The translations under genes were made by a program, and so were the position numbers. DNA of 64,000 bases. Source: JAGVSR01 sp963825555 (GTDB lineage: Bacteria > Pseudomonadota > Alphaproteobacteria > Rhizobiales > Hyphomicrobiaceae). Of the stretch, positions 39,517-48,993 are shown piece by piece. How positions within the stretch are numbered: the first letter of the stretch is position 1; every line of letters starts with the position of its first letter. The notes beneath the pieces are model-generated. The model saw nothing but the letters and a program-made list of their open reading frames with translations, was not told the origin of the DNA and searched no databases. The stretch lies in NCBI GenBank assembly GCA_963825555.1, contig CAWGTZ010000004.1:1-64000 (forward strand), read 5' to 3'.

Positions 39517-39849
39517 TCAGGCGACGATGGCGCCGTTGACCCAATCTTCCAGCCGCTTCTTCTGCACCATTGCGCCAGAATGGCGGGCCTTAACCTCGCC
39601 GCCCTTGAATACGATGAGCGTCGGCATGGCCTGGATGCCATACTTCTGCGTGATGCCGGGGTTCTTGTCGACATCGACCTTCACGATCTTGACCTTGCCC
39701 TTCATCTCGGCGGCCACGAGATCGAGCGCGGGCGCCATGGCTTTACAGGGGCCACACCACTCGGCAAAGAAATCGACAACGACAGGTTCCGTGGACTTGA
39801 GCACGATTTCGTCGAACGTGCTGTCGGAAACGTTGGGGGTGTTCGCCAT
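39517..39849 (-). CDS. trxA: Thioredoxin
   Basis: The 110-residue cytoplasmic disulfide reductase has the active site WCGPCK (about residues 33-38), the cis-Pro in QAMPTLIVFKGG and the buried Asp in VVDFFAEW. The length is that of classical Trx1. It follows addA by 63 nt in the same direction and has its own terminator. Confidence 0.96.
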   Translation of the reverse strand: MANTPNVSDSTFDEIVLKSTEPVVVDFFAEWCGPCKAMAPALDLVAAEMKGKVKIVKVDVDKNPGITQKYGIQAMPTLIVFKGGEVKARHSGAMVQKKRLEDWVNGAIVA

Positions 39850-39912
39850 GGAAAACTCTCTGTTTTAGCCGGCTCCCGGTAACGGCAGACGGCTTCGGTT
39901 CGGGTGGAAGAC

Positions 39913-42900
39913 TTAAGAACGGGATGCGGCGGCGTCAAGGTGGGCTGGGTCCAGCTGCCACAGACGCCGACTGTAGGCATCGAGAATTTCTGCAGGAATC
40001 TCCATGAGCTGCGGTCCCTCCGTCCACAGAAGGGCGGCGCGCACGGGTTTGCCGGAAAAGATTTGCTCCAGCGCCAAGCGGTAGGCAGCGAGCTGGTAGA
40101 GATAGACCTCCGCCACTTCGGCGGAGGTCGTGGGACACGTGCGATTCGTCTTGTAATCGATGATGAGTACTGCCTCGTCCGTGATGGCAATCCGGTCGAT
40201 TTGACCTGTGAGGCGCAGCGGCGTGCCATGTCCCGACGGGTGGGGAATTTCCGCCACGACCGGCACTTCCGCGCGGCTCCCGGCCCCGAACAGCATGCCA
40301 AACGCCGGATCGTTGAGAATGGCAAGAGCCTCCTTCGCGATGCTGTAGCGCGAGCGCGCGGGCAGTTGCGGCGCCCGAACTTCGAGGAATTTATCCGCGG
40401 CTGCGCGCCAGTCTGCGGATGCAATCGTGGGAAGGTGCTCCAGAAGTGCGTGCGTGAGCGAGCCGCGTAGAAAGCAATCACCGTTTGTCGCGTCACTGCC
40501 GGTTCTTCTGGGGCTGGGGGCTGGCGGCTCGGCGAACGGATCGGCTGGCCGGTCGGCCGGCAGGGGCTCCCCCTCCTCGTCGATCTCGTATGGGGCGAGA
40601 CGTGAAGGTACGAGCGGCACACTCCGCGTGCGTTCGCGCGGGGCAGGCCGCTCCGCCCATAGGGGCCTGGGCTGTGCGGTTTCGGTGACGACCCGCGCAC
40701 TATCCTTGGCGTCGGGAGCAGTGTCCGCCGCCTGTTTCGTCTCGGATAGGTAGATCACGATGTCCTCGCCAGGAGCATCCGGATCGGCACCCAGTGCGGT
40801 GCAAACGGTGTCGTACCAGCAGCCGGGCGCTCGCCCTTTCTTGCCTTCGAAGCCGGCGATGATGAGTTTGTCGCGTGCGCGCGTCATTGCAACGTAGAGC
40901 AGGCGATCGCGTTCTTCCGCATCGCGTTGTTCCAGGGAGCCACGCGCATGTCGCACGGGTTCAAGCGCGGTGGTGCCCTTCACCGGCCATACGAAGGCGG
41001 ACGCAGTATCATCTCCAGGCAGTCTCAGGCCATCGAGACGAATCGGCCGCCCGCCGCGGTTGGCATTGGCGCCGGTCGCGCAGGTATCGGGCAGGAAGAC
41101 GATCGGCGCCTCAAGTCCTTTGGCGCCATGCACCGTCATGACGCGCACTTCGTCGCGCGCGTGCTCGGTATCGCGCTTGATCTCGCGGTCCTCCGACGTG
41201 AGCGTATGCAGGAAGCCCGTCAATGATGCTGGCGCCTTGTCGTCGTAGGTGAGAGCCAGGTTCAAGAACTCGTCGATAGGATCCGTCGCATCGGGGCCGA
41301 GCCGCCCGATAAGGCGGGCGCGAACGCCATCGCGATCGAGCAGGCTCGCCCAGAATTCATAGGGTGGCGTGAAGTCCGCTGCCTTGCGCCAGCGCTTCAA
41401 TGTCTCGGCGGCGTCGGCATAACGCGCATCGGCACCAGCATTCTCAAGAAGCGCCTTCCACAGGGTGCCGCGCCGGCCGTTGGCAATGCGCAGAAGATCC
41501 TCGTCATCGAGATTGAAGATAGGGCTTTTCAAGGCCTCTGCGAGCGACAGGTCGTCCTCGGGTAACGTAAGGAAGTGGCCGACCGAAAGCAGATCCTGTA
41601 CGGCGATGTGTTGCGCAAGTTGCAGCCGGTCAGCCCCTGCGACCTGCACGCCGCGCGCCTTCAGCGCCGCCACCATGGGACCAGCGAATGGACGGCGCTT
41701 GCGGACGAGGATCAGAACGTCGCCCGCGCGGATGGGTCGACCGGCGGAGGGCAGCATCGTCCTGCTGTCAATCCACCCTTTGATGGTGTCGGCAATCCGG
41801 TTTGCGAGCCGCAGTGAAGGCACTGTCGTTGGCGCTTCCTCCAACGGTGACCAGGGATCGGCCGTCTCCGTATCGGCATAAGCTTCGGGCCTCCAGACTT
41901 CGACCGAGCCTGCCTGTCCGATACGCTTGGCTATATGACGAATGCCTGAAGTGCCCGTCGGAACGCCGGGGGTGCGACTGTGATCCGCGAAGACCTTGTC
42001 AACGGCTGCCAAAACCGGTGCCGTCGTTCGAAACGACACGTTGAGATCGACTTTCCGGAATGTCGCTTCGGCAGATTCCGCGCGCTGCCTGAATTCGCTG
42101 CCCTTGCGCGCGAACATTTCGGGCGCGGCGCCCTGGAACGAGTAGATCGACTGCTTTTCATCGCCCACGGCGAAAATCGTGCGCGGCGTATCGCGCGTTC
42201 CGCTTCCGGCGAAGAATTCCTGCGCCAGCGCGCCCACCACGTCCCACTGCGACGGACTCGTATCCTGGCTTTCATCGACGAGCAGGTGATCGAGCCCGCT
42301 GTCGAGCTTGTATAGCACCCACTCCGCCGAGCTTCGGGTTCGTAGCAAGTTGCGCGTGCGCCCGATAAGATCCTCGAAATCGAGCGCTGCACGGCGCGCC
42401 TTGGCGTCCTGGTAGCGCTGTAAAACTGCGTCGGTGAGGCGGTAGAGCGCGATCGTGGCTTCGACAAGCTCCGCGCCCTTCATCTCGGTCCACAACGACA
42501 CGAAACGGTCGCGTGCGTGAGCGAGCTTCGTTTCCGTCTCCGGGTACTCCTTGGCCACGCCCTTCGTGGCGAAGCTTGTCCGCGGTTCGCCCTTGCTGTC
42601 GAAAAAGAGCTTCTTGAGGAGGTCACTGCGCGCGGCTGGAGCCGATGTGGCCGCGATCTCGCGCAGGAGAGATGCCCGGTCGCCGTCGCGCTTTCCGCCT
42701 GTAGAAAACAAGTCCGAAAGGTGCCGGCAGTCGGCATCAGACAGAACAATGGCCGCGGCGGCCATCAGTTCTCCGCTCATTGCGCCGTCTCGCACCCCGA
42801 AGTGCTGTCGCAGAAGGCCCTCCGCGCGCTCTATGCCCTTTTTGAACGTGGGCAGGCGAATGGCGGTGTCCAGCCAGTCGCGATGCTGAAGTGCTTCGTC

Positions 42901-43515
42901 GAGAATTTCGTCGAAACGGTCGTCGGCCGCGTGCGCCACCGCGATGGTCAAAGCCATGCCGAGCAGATCATCCGGCTGACCGGCGGCTTCAGTCAGCACC
43001 TCATCAATGGCGTTGCGCTTCAACTCGCGTGCCATGACCTCGTCCAGAATTGCAAAGCCCGGCGTCACGCCAGCTTCCAATGGAAAGCGCTGCAGGAGGC
43101 GTTCGGCGAAGGCGTGGATCGTCTGTACCTTGAAGCCGCCCGGGGTCTCGATCGAGGCGGTAAAGAGCGTGCGGGCGCGGGCCATCTCGTTGCTGGTGGC
43201 ATCCCGCGACAGAAGCTTGCGCAATGCCCCGGCCAGATCGTCGTCTGCCAGCATCACCCACTTGGCGAGTTCGGCAAAGACGCGCTTCGACATCTCAGAT
43301 GCCGCGGCTTTGGTGTAGGTGAGGCACAGAATGCGTTCTGGTGCCGTTCCGGAGAGCAGAAGCCGCAGGACGCGCATTGTTAGCACGTGCGTCTTGCCCG
43401 TCCCAGCATTGGCGCTGACCCAGACGGAGGCATCCGGATCGGAGGCGGCACTCTGAGCGCCCGAGGTGCGAGTAAGTTCAGCGTCAATTTCGACGGGGCC
43501 AGGAATGGGGTTCAT
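39913..43515 (-). CDS. addA: Double-strand break repair helicase AddA
   Basis: AddA is the 1200-residue helicase-nuclease subunit of AddAB, which processes DNA ends for RecA-mediated recombination at Chi-like sites. Walker A is ANAGTGKTHVLTMRVLRLLL near residue 35. UvrD/SF1 motifs follow: DESQDTSPSQW, GDEKQSIYSFQGA, VMTVHGAKGLE and YVAMTRARD. The C-terminal PD-(D/E)xK nuclease holds IIDYKTNR. Its start overlaps the addB stop by 4 nt (ATGA), so the two are translationally coupled. Confidence 0.95.
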   Translation of the reverse strand: MNPIPGPVEIDAELTRTSGAQSAASDPDASVWVSANAGTGKTHVLTMRVLRLLLSGTAPERILCLTYTKAAASEMSKRVFAELAKWVMLADDDLAGALRKLLSRDATSNEMARARTLFTASIETPGGFKVQTIHAFAERLLQRFPLEAGVTPGFAILDEVMARELKRNAIDEVLTEAAGQPDDLLGMALTIAVAHAADDRFDEILDEALQHRDWLDTAIRLPTFKKGIERAEGLLRQHFGVRDGAMSGELMAAAAIVLSDADCRHLSDLFSTGGKRDGDRASLLREIAATSAPAARSDLLKKLFFDSKGEPRTSFATKGVAKEYPETETKLAHARDRFVSLWTEMKGAELVEATIALYRLTDAVLQRYQDAKARRAALDFEDLIGRTRNLLRTRSSAEWVLYKLDSGLDHLLVDESQDTSPSQWDVVGALAQEFFAGSGTRDTPRTIFAVGDEKQSIYSFQGAAPEMFARKGSEFRQRAESAEATFRKVDLNVSFRTTAPVLAAVDKVFADHSRTPGVPTGTSGIRHIAKRIGQAGSVEVWRPEAYADTETADPWSPLEEAPTTVPSLRLANRIADTIKGWIDSRTMLPSAGRPIRAGDVLILVRKRRPFAGPMVAALKARGVQVAGADRLQLAQHIAVQDLLSVGHFLTLPEDDLSLAEALKSPIFNLDDEDLLRIANGRRGTLWKALLENAGADARYADAAETLKRWRKAADFTPPYEFWASLLDRDGVRARLIGRLGPDATDPIDEFLNLALTYDDKAPASLTGFLHTLTSEDREIKRDTEHARDEVRVMTVHGAKGLEAPIVFLPDTCATGANANRGGRPIRLDGLRLPGDDTASAFVWPVKGTTALEPVRHARGSLEQRDAEERDRLLYVAMTRARDKLIIAGFEGKKGRAPGCWYDTVCTALGADPDAPGEDIVIYLSETKQAADTAPDAKDSARVVTETAQPRPLWAERPAPRERTRSVPLVPSRLAPYEIDEEGEPLPADRPADPFAEPPAPSPRRTGSDATNGDCFLRGSLTHALLEHLPTIASADWRAAADKFLEVRAPQLPARSRYSIAKEALAILNDPAFGMLFGAGSRAEVPVVAEIPHPSGHGTPLRLTGQIDRIAITDEAVLIIDYKTNRTCPTTSAEVAEVYLYQLAAYRLALEQIFSGKPVRAALLWTEGPQLMEIPAEILDAYSRRLWQLDPAHLDAAASRS

Positions 43516-46500
43516 GCCTCGCCCTCGTCGCTGCTATCTCTGTCCACTACCGACCATTCGGCAACACGGGCCAAATGTGCATACTCGTCGAAGTCATAGG
43601 AAAAGCCTTTTCGGCGGAGTGGCCGGTATGGCGTCTTCTCATCGTCATAGTGGGCGATGTGGCGCTTCAGGCCGTCGAGTGTGTTTGCCGCTAGCACCGC
43701 CAAATCGTCTGTCTTGATGTCTGCCTGCTCGCCCGGGGGATCACCGCCCGAGGCGCGGATATAACGCAGCGTCGCGACGGAGCCCGCTGGAACGTTGGCG
43801 AAGCCGGTGTCCGCAGCAATAGCAGCTTCCAGCGGCAACTGTGGGGAGAGGCCCATAATCACTCTTTTGGAGTTCGGCGGAATGCCCGTCTTATAGTCGG
43901 TGATGACGAGGCCACTCTGGCCCACATCGATCCGGTCGGCCCGCGCCGTCAGGGTGAAGGTTCCGCCCGGAGCGTTGAAGACGGCACTGCCTGTCGTTTC
44001 CGCGATGACTATTTCGATGCCTTGCCGGCGCTGCGGCTCGGTGGCGGCGAACCAATCGGCAAATCGCTCGAAGCGAGGAACCCAGAAGGCGGCGATGCGC
44101 GGGTGCGTGCGATAGTCGTCGAGGATTGCGCGCGCGATACGGATAAGCTCGCCGCGAACGTCTCCAGGAAGCGACGCTGGATGCGCTTTTGTGAACCGCG
44201 AGAGCGCTTCGTGGATGATACTGCCGCGCAAAGATGGCCCGGGTTCCTTGCCAAGCTCGTCGAGCGCTTCGAGACCGAGGATCTCGCGGGCAAATATCGC
44301 GTACGGGTTTGCAATGAATTTCTCGATGCGCGAGACTGAGAGCCTGCGTGGACGCAAGCTGATGGATGGGCGCGGCTCGGGGCAGCCGGCCGGCGGTCGG
44401 CGGACAATGTCATCGCGTTGCCGGGCCCAGGCAAGCCATGACTGGTCTGGCTGGAGTTCGGCGCGTGCCTCAGCGCCGTCAAGCAGAGCCTGCAGGCGCA
44501 AAAGCCAGCGTGAGGCGACGGTCGGAACGCCGTCGACCTTTTCCGAGCGCGTTAGAATAACCTCACGTGCGCCGAGCAGAGAGATGAAATCGTGCGCGGC
44601 GAAGCCGATCTTCTCCTCTGGTGAAGGCAATTTCAGTTCGGTGCGCATGGGCCGGTTGAGCCACGGTCCGGGATCGGCCGACTCCGGCCACGTGCCGTCA
44701 TTTAGCGAGCCGAGTACAACGACGTCTGTCTGCTGCAGGCGCGCCTCGAACGGGCCCCATATGAAGAGGCGAGGGTGCACGGGTACGCGCGGGCGCACGT
44801 TGATGCCGGTAATCAGGCTGCGATAGAGGTCTGCATAGTCTGCAGGACGCACCGTGAGTTCCGGGAGAGTATCGTCCAGAATCTCGCTAAAGAAGCGCTG
44901 CGCGGCTTCGCCCGCCTCGCCCTGCCAAAGCGAGGACGGCGCCGCGTCCTCGTCCTCTGCAGGCAGGCGTGCCAGTTTTTCCGCGGCGGCCACATGGGCG
45001 CGGGCGAGCGAGGCGATGGGCGCCGCTGCGCCGCTCTTGGTAACGTCCTCAAGCGGTGCGAGCGCGTCTTTCAGTGCGGCAACGAGGTCGCGGATCGCTT
45101 CCCAGTCCTCCGCCCATAGCCGCCGCACGGCGCGGTTCTGCCGCTCGCCGGTACGGGTTTCGTGGTGCGCCTGCTCGATCGCGGCGGCGACACCGTCCAG
45201 CCCCTGGCCAAGGTAGGGCGTGCGAAAGGCTGCAATCTCCAGCGCGCGGGCCGCCCGGCGAATGGTGAAGGGATCGCGCCCGAGGCGTGTTAGCGGATGC
45301 TTCAAGAGCGCCATCAGCGTCGCTGGTTTATAGCCGTCGCAATGGGCTGCGATGACGAGTTCGAGGAACGCGCCCGGGACTGTCTTGGCAAATGGCCGGC
45401 CTGCCGAGTCGTCGACGCGGATGCCCCAACTTTCCAGGCGAATCGCGACGCGGCGGGCGAGCCGGCGGTCGGGTGACACGAGTGCGGCCGTACGTCCGGG
45501 CGTTTCGGCCGCGTGCCGCATGATGAGTGCAATCGCTTCCGCTTCATCCTGGCCGGTGGGCGCCTCGATGAGGCTCAGACCATCGAGTGCCGGTTTGCGT
45601 TTGTCTTTGTCCTTCAGCGTTTCGACGTATTGGTACCAGAGGGCCGTCGTGCGTGAGGGCCGGAGCGCCTCGGAGATCAGCTTCTCGCGGGCTGTTTGCC
45701 GTTCGTCCGGTGCTGCGCCTGGCAGCAGTGTCACGTCGCGCCGTTCCAGACCCAGGGACGCAAGCAGTTTGGCCAGCCCGTGCTGAGGATGTTCCGCATG
45801 ATCCGGGACAATCACCTGCCAGCTTGGCTCGTCGAGATGCATGTCCAGCGCCGGCAGCACAATGGCGCCGTTGGGCAAATCCGCCACCGCCTGCATCAGT
45901 TCTACCGTCGCCGGGATTGAGCCCGTGACGCCTGCGACGATCACGGGACCTTGGGGCGGGCTGGTGCGGAGTTGCCGGGCCTCGGCCGCGATGACGGCGT
46001 TGCGTCGGGCAACGGGCGACAGCCGACCCTGTTCTTCGAGATGAGCCGGCCAATAGGCAGTCACGATCTGCAGAAACTCGAGCGTCTTCTGCCAATGTTC
46101 GGAATAGAGTTCAGGTACGAGTGCAGCGAGTCCTTCGAGGCTGACACCCTCGGTCTCCACCATATCCATGAGGCGAGCGAGCTCACCGGCCAAAATCACG
46201 GCCTGTGCGGGCGTGCTCGAGCCAGCCGCGGCGTAGGGATCGAGCGCGCTTTTGCCATCGTCGCCTGTGGCTCGCATGACTTCCGACCAGCGCAGCACAA
46301 GCTGTGTGAGCGCCAGACGCCGGTGCATCTCGCTGATGGCGGGGCCGATTCCGGCTACGGTGCCCGCCTCCCCGCGCGCGGCCTCGGTGATCAGTGAAAG
46401 ATCTTCGTCCCCCTCGGAGATGGGCAGGATCGCGGGAAGCAGCATGGCCCGGCCGCTGGCCGCCGCCAGAAAGGCGTCCTGCAGGGCACGCGTGGCGCGC

Positions 46501-46679
46501 CGTGTCGGGAGGTAAAGGGTAATATTGGTGAGATCGACCGGGCTCGGCTTCGGACCTCCGCGTGCGGGCAGGTTGCCGGCGAGCAGCGCCTCCGCGAGCG
46601 ACCGCAGGAATGGGCGACCGGCAGGGACGGTATAGATCCGCCGGCGCGGGGCTGTAGTGCTATAAGGCTCAGCGGGCAT
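43512..46679 (-). CDS. addB: Double-strand break repair protein AddB (PD-(D/E)xK nuclease)
   Basis: The 1055-residue AddA partner is related to inactivated helicases: no Walker A motif is visible at the N-terminus (VPAGRPFLRSLAEALL). The C-terminal nuclease is intact, with LRGSIIHEALSRF, RADRIDV and ITDYKTGIPP. Only two Cys occur in the whole protein (AAHCDGY and PAGCPEP), so the four-Cys iron-sulfur clamp of Bacillus AddB is absent, as in other alphaproteobacterial AddB proteins. It overlaps addA by 4 nt and murU by 11 nt. Confidence 0.93.
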   Translation of the reverse strand: MPAEPYSTTAPRRRIYTVPAGRPFLRSLAEALLAGNLPARGGPKPSPVDLTNITLYLPTRRATRALQDAFLAAASGRAMLLPAILPISEGDEDLSLITEAARGEAGTVAGIGPAISEMHRRLALTQLVLRWSEVMRATGDDGKSALDPYAAAGSSTPAQAVILAGELARLMDMVETEGVSLEGLAALVPELYSEHWQKTLEFLQIVTAYWPAHLEEQGRLSPVARRNAVIAAEARQLRTSPPQGPVIVAGVTGSIPATVELMQAVADLPNGAIVLPALDMHLDEPSWQVIVPDHAEHPQHGLAKLLASLGLERRDVTLLPGAAPDERQTAREKLISEALRPSRTTALWYQYVETLKDKDKRKPALDGLSLIEAPTGQDEAEAIALIMRHAAETPGRTAALVSPDRRLARRVAIRLESWGIRVDDSAGRPFAKTVPGAFLELVIAAHCDGYKPATLMALLKHPLTRLGRDPFTIRRAARALEIAAFRTPYLGQGLDGVAAAIEQAHHETRTGERQNRAVRRLWAEDWEAIRDLVAALKDALAPLEDVTKSGAAAPIASLARAHVAAAEKLARLPAEDEDAAPSSLWQGEAGEAAQRFFSEILDDTLPELTVRPADYADLYRSLITGINVRPRVPVHPRLFIWGPFEARLQQTDVVVLGSLNDGTWPESADPGPWLNRPMRTELKLPSPEEKIGFAAHDFISLLGAREVILTRSEKVDGVPTVASRWLLRLQALLDGAEARAELQPDQSWLAWARQRDDIVRRPPAGCPEPRPSISLRPRRLSVSRIEKFIANPYAIFAREILGLEALDELGKEPGPSLRGSIIHEALSRFTKAHPASLPGDVRGELIRIARAILDDYRTHPRIAAFWVPRFERFADWFAATEPQRRQGIEIVIAETTGSAVFNAPGGTFTLTARADRIDVGQSGLVITDYKTGIPPNSKRVIMGLSPQLPLEAAIAADTGFANVPAGSVATLRYIRASGGDPPGEQADIKTDDLAVLAANTLDGLKRHIAHYDDEKTPYRPLRRKGFSYDFDEYAHLARVAEWSVVDRDSSDEGEA

Positions 46680-47385
46680 GTTCGAACTTCAGCCGCTCCT
46701 CGGATGCTGCAAGCGCCTCCGGCGTGCCGACATGCATCCAGATGCCGTCAAGCCGAGCGCCATAGAGCCTCCGCGCAGTAATCGCGCGATCCCATAGCCT
46801 GTTCAGAGAGAACGGGCCCGATGGAGCATCGTCGAAAAGACGCGGATGCGCGATCGAGACGCCCGCGAAGACGAAGGGCGCCTCTTGCCGTTCCGGCCGT
46901 CGCAACAACACGCCGGAGGGCTCCATGTTGAAGTCTCCATGGCCGTCGTAGCCGATGCTCGTGGCCGCCAGCGCGAGCAGCATCAGGCAATCCATCTCGT
47001 CCGGATTCCATGCCGACATGAGCCGCGGGATCGCCCCACCGAGACCCTCGATCCACGCGGTGTCCGCGTTGTGGATGACGAACGGTTTGCCGCCGATGAG
47101 AGGCAGTGCCTTCACAATACCGCCTCCGGTGTCGAGCAGTTCTGCGCGCTCGTCCGAAATGAGGATTTCGGGGTGCGTGCGGGACTTCAGATGCGCCTCT
47201 AGCTGGTCGGCCCGATAGTGCACGTTCACGATGACGCGGGTGATACCCGCATCTTCGAGCCGATCGAGCGCATGATCGACCAGCGCACGTCCGTCGAGGC
47301 GGACGAGGGGCTTGGGCACCATCTCGGTCAGAGGCCGCATGCGTGTTCCGAGCCCGGCGCCGAGGATCATCGCAGTATCGATCAC
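46669..47385 (-). CDS. murU: Nucleotidyltransferase, probable N-acetylmuramate-1-phosphate uridylyltransferase
   Basis: The 238-residue NTP_transferase-fold protein has the nucleotide loop AGLGTRMRPLTEMVPKPLV and the metal-binding NADTAW. MurU makes UDP-MurNAc from MurNAc-1-phosphate in a peptidoglycan-recycling route that bypasses de novo synthesis (known from Pseudomonas). The assignment rests on its place directly after the AmgK-like kinase domain, since the fold alone could also be a hexose-1-phosphate nucleotidyltransferase. It overlaps addB by 11 nt. Confidence 0.8.
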   Translation of the reverse strand: MIDTAMILGAGLGTRMRPLTEMVPKPLVRLDGRALVDHALDRLEDAGITRVIVNVHYRADQLEAHLKSRTHPEILISDERAELLDTGGGIVKALPLIGGKPFVIHNADTAWIEGLGGAIPRLMSAWNPDEMDCLMLLALAATSIGYDGHGDFNMEPSGVLLRRPERQEAPFVFAGVSIAHPRLFDDAPSGPFSLNRLWDRAITARRLYGARLDGIWMHVGTPEALAASEERLKFEHAR

Positions 47386-47442
47386 GAAATGTTACTCCGT
47401 CTTGGTGACCGGTTCGCTGGTCGCACCGCAGTGTCTCGCCCG

Positions 47443-48993
47443 TCAGGCCGCCGGCGCCGCGGTGCGCACCTCCGGTGGGAAGTGGGTCGCATACCAGTTT
47501 GCCAGAGGGGCCAGATCCGGATGGCTCAGGTTCCTTTCCAGATAGCGCCATAGCCGCGGAATGTGGCGCAGATACTGGGGCTTGCCGTCCCGTTTCCACA
47601 GCCTTGCGAAAATGCCGAGAATCTTGGTGTTGCGCTGGGCACCGAGCGCCGCATAAGCGAAGCGGAACGCTGCCTCGTCAAAGCCCGGTTCGCGCATGCG
47701 AACTGCCGCCACATAGTGTGCGAAAAGCCGGTCCTCGATTTCGGGGGCGACATCGAGGCGGGCATCTTCCAGCAGGGAGACGAGATCGAAAGCTGGATGG
47801 CCCACGAGGGCGTCCTGAAAATCAATTATGCCCACTTGTCCGGCAGATTGGCCGCCGCGTTCGGGCAGCCATAAAAGATTGGGTGAGTGATAATCGCGCA
47901 AGGTGAGACTGCGATGGGGATCGGCGAGGATGCGGTCGAGAACCGGACGCCACGCCGCCTCCAAGTCCGCACGTGGGCCTTCCGGAATGACATCACCGTA
48001 CATGAGCGGCCAGTACCAGTCTGGAAGCAGCGCAATCTCGATCTCATAGGCGCCGCGGTCGTAGGTGCGGATCGGTGCAGCCCGGCCTTCGGTGGCGTTC
48101 CAGGCTTCTACACATGCCGCGTCGATCCTGCACAATTCGACGAGTGCGTCGGTTGCCGCCGTCCACATGGGCTCCAGCGGTCGTCCCTTCGCAACCTCGG
48201 ATCCGAACACGCGGTCGCCGAGATCGCCAATGAGCATGAGCCCGCGCGCATGATCCGTCGCATGGATGCCGGGGACGACGAGCCCGGCAGAAGCGAGCAG
48301 GCGGTCCACACTCTCGAAAGCGGCCGTACCTTCGGCCAGATGGGCGATGCGGCTGTAGGGCAAGCCGTTCTTGATGGGCGGGCCATCCGGCTGCGGTGGC
48401 CAGTCCATGAGAATGAGCGGTTCTTTCGTCTCTGTTAGACGCGCATAGGCTCGTGCCGAGGCATCGCCTTGCAGATACGCGATGCGCGCACCGTCGGCCT
48501 CAGGTGCGGCTTCAAGAAAAGCCTCTATCTCATCAAGGCGGTGCAGCCGCTCATCCCATGTGCCATGACCCTCAAGGGCGATGTCGCGCTGATCGGCGTC
48601 CGCGCATTCGGTGAGCATGATGTCCAGACGGTTGACCCCAAGAAGTGACGGCGCGCGCCCTGGCCATTCGATGATCACCGCGCCGCGCGTGGCCAATTCC
48701 TCGATGCCGAGTTCGCGCGCTTCGTCTTCGTGCGAAAGGCGGTAGAGATCGATGTGGGCGAGATCCAGGCGCGGCGTGTCGTAAGTTTGCACGAGCGCGA
48801 AGGTCGGACTGGGGACCTCGCCTTGCGCATCACCCAGAACGGCACGGATGAGCGCCCGTGCAAAGGTGGTCTTGCCCGCCCCCAGATCGCCGTGAAGCGC
48901 GATGGTGTCTCCAACGCGGATTTTGAGAGCGACTAGTTCGGCAAGCCGGCAGAGTGCCGGCTCGTCAACTTGCCTGTTTATCCGAGTGGGCAT
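47443..48993 (-). CDS. TsaE / AmgK fusion: tRNA t6A ATPase joined to aminosugar kinase
   Basis: In this 516-residue fusion, residues about 1-155 are TsaE: P-loop HGDLGAGKTTFARALI, SPTFALVQTY and IEWPGRAPSLL. TsaE is the ATPase needed with TsaB/TsaD for threonylcarbamoyl-adenosine in tRNA. Residues about 170-510 are an APH-type kinase with LRDYHSPNLLWLPER (catalytic loop) and IIDFQDALVGHPAFDL (metal-binding DFG-like Asp). They match AmgK, the anomeric MurNAc/GlcNAc kinase that feeds MurU. The fusion is known in alphaproteobacteria. ATG 48993 was chosen over TTG 49023 because TsaE homology begins there; it overlaps the kinase gene upstream by 29 nt. Confidence 0.88.
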   Translation of the reverse strand: MPTRINRQVDEPALCRLAELVALKIRVGDTIALHGDLGAGKTTFARALIRAVLGDAQGEVPSPTFALVQTYDTPRLDLAHIDLYRLSHEDEARELGIEELATRGAVIIEWPGRAPSLLGVNRLDIMLTECADADQRDIALEGHGTWDERLHRLDEIEAFLEAAPEADGARIAYLQGDASARAYARLTETKEPLILMDWPPQPDGPPIKNGLPYSRIAHLAEGTAAFESVDRLLASAGLVVPGIHATDHARGLMLIGDLGDRVFGSEVAKGRPLEPMWTAATDALVELCRIDAACVEAWNATEGRAAPIRTYDRGAYEIEIALLPDWYWPLMYGDVIPEGPRADLEAAWRPVLDRILADPHRSLTLRDYHSPNLLWLPERGGQSAGQVGIIDFQDALVGHPAFDLVSLLEDARLDVAPEIEDRLFAHYVAAVRMREPGFDEAAFRFAYAALGAQRNTKILGIFARLWKRDGKPQYLRHIPRLWRYLERNLSHPDLAPLANWYATHFPPEVRTAAPAA

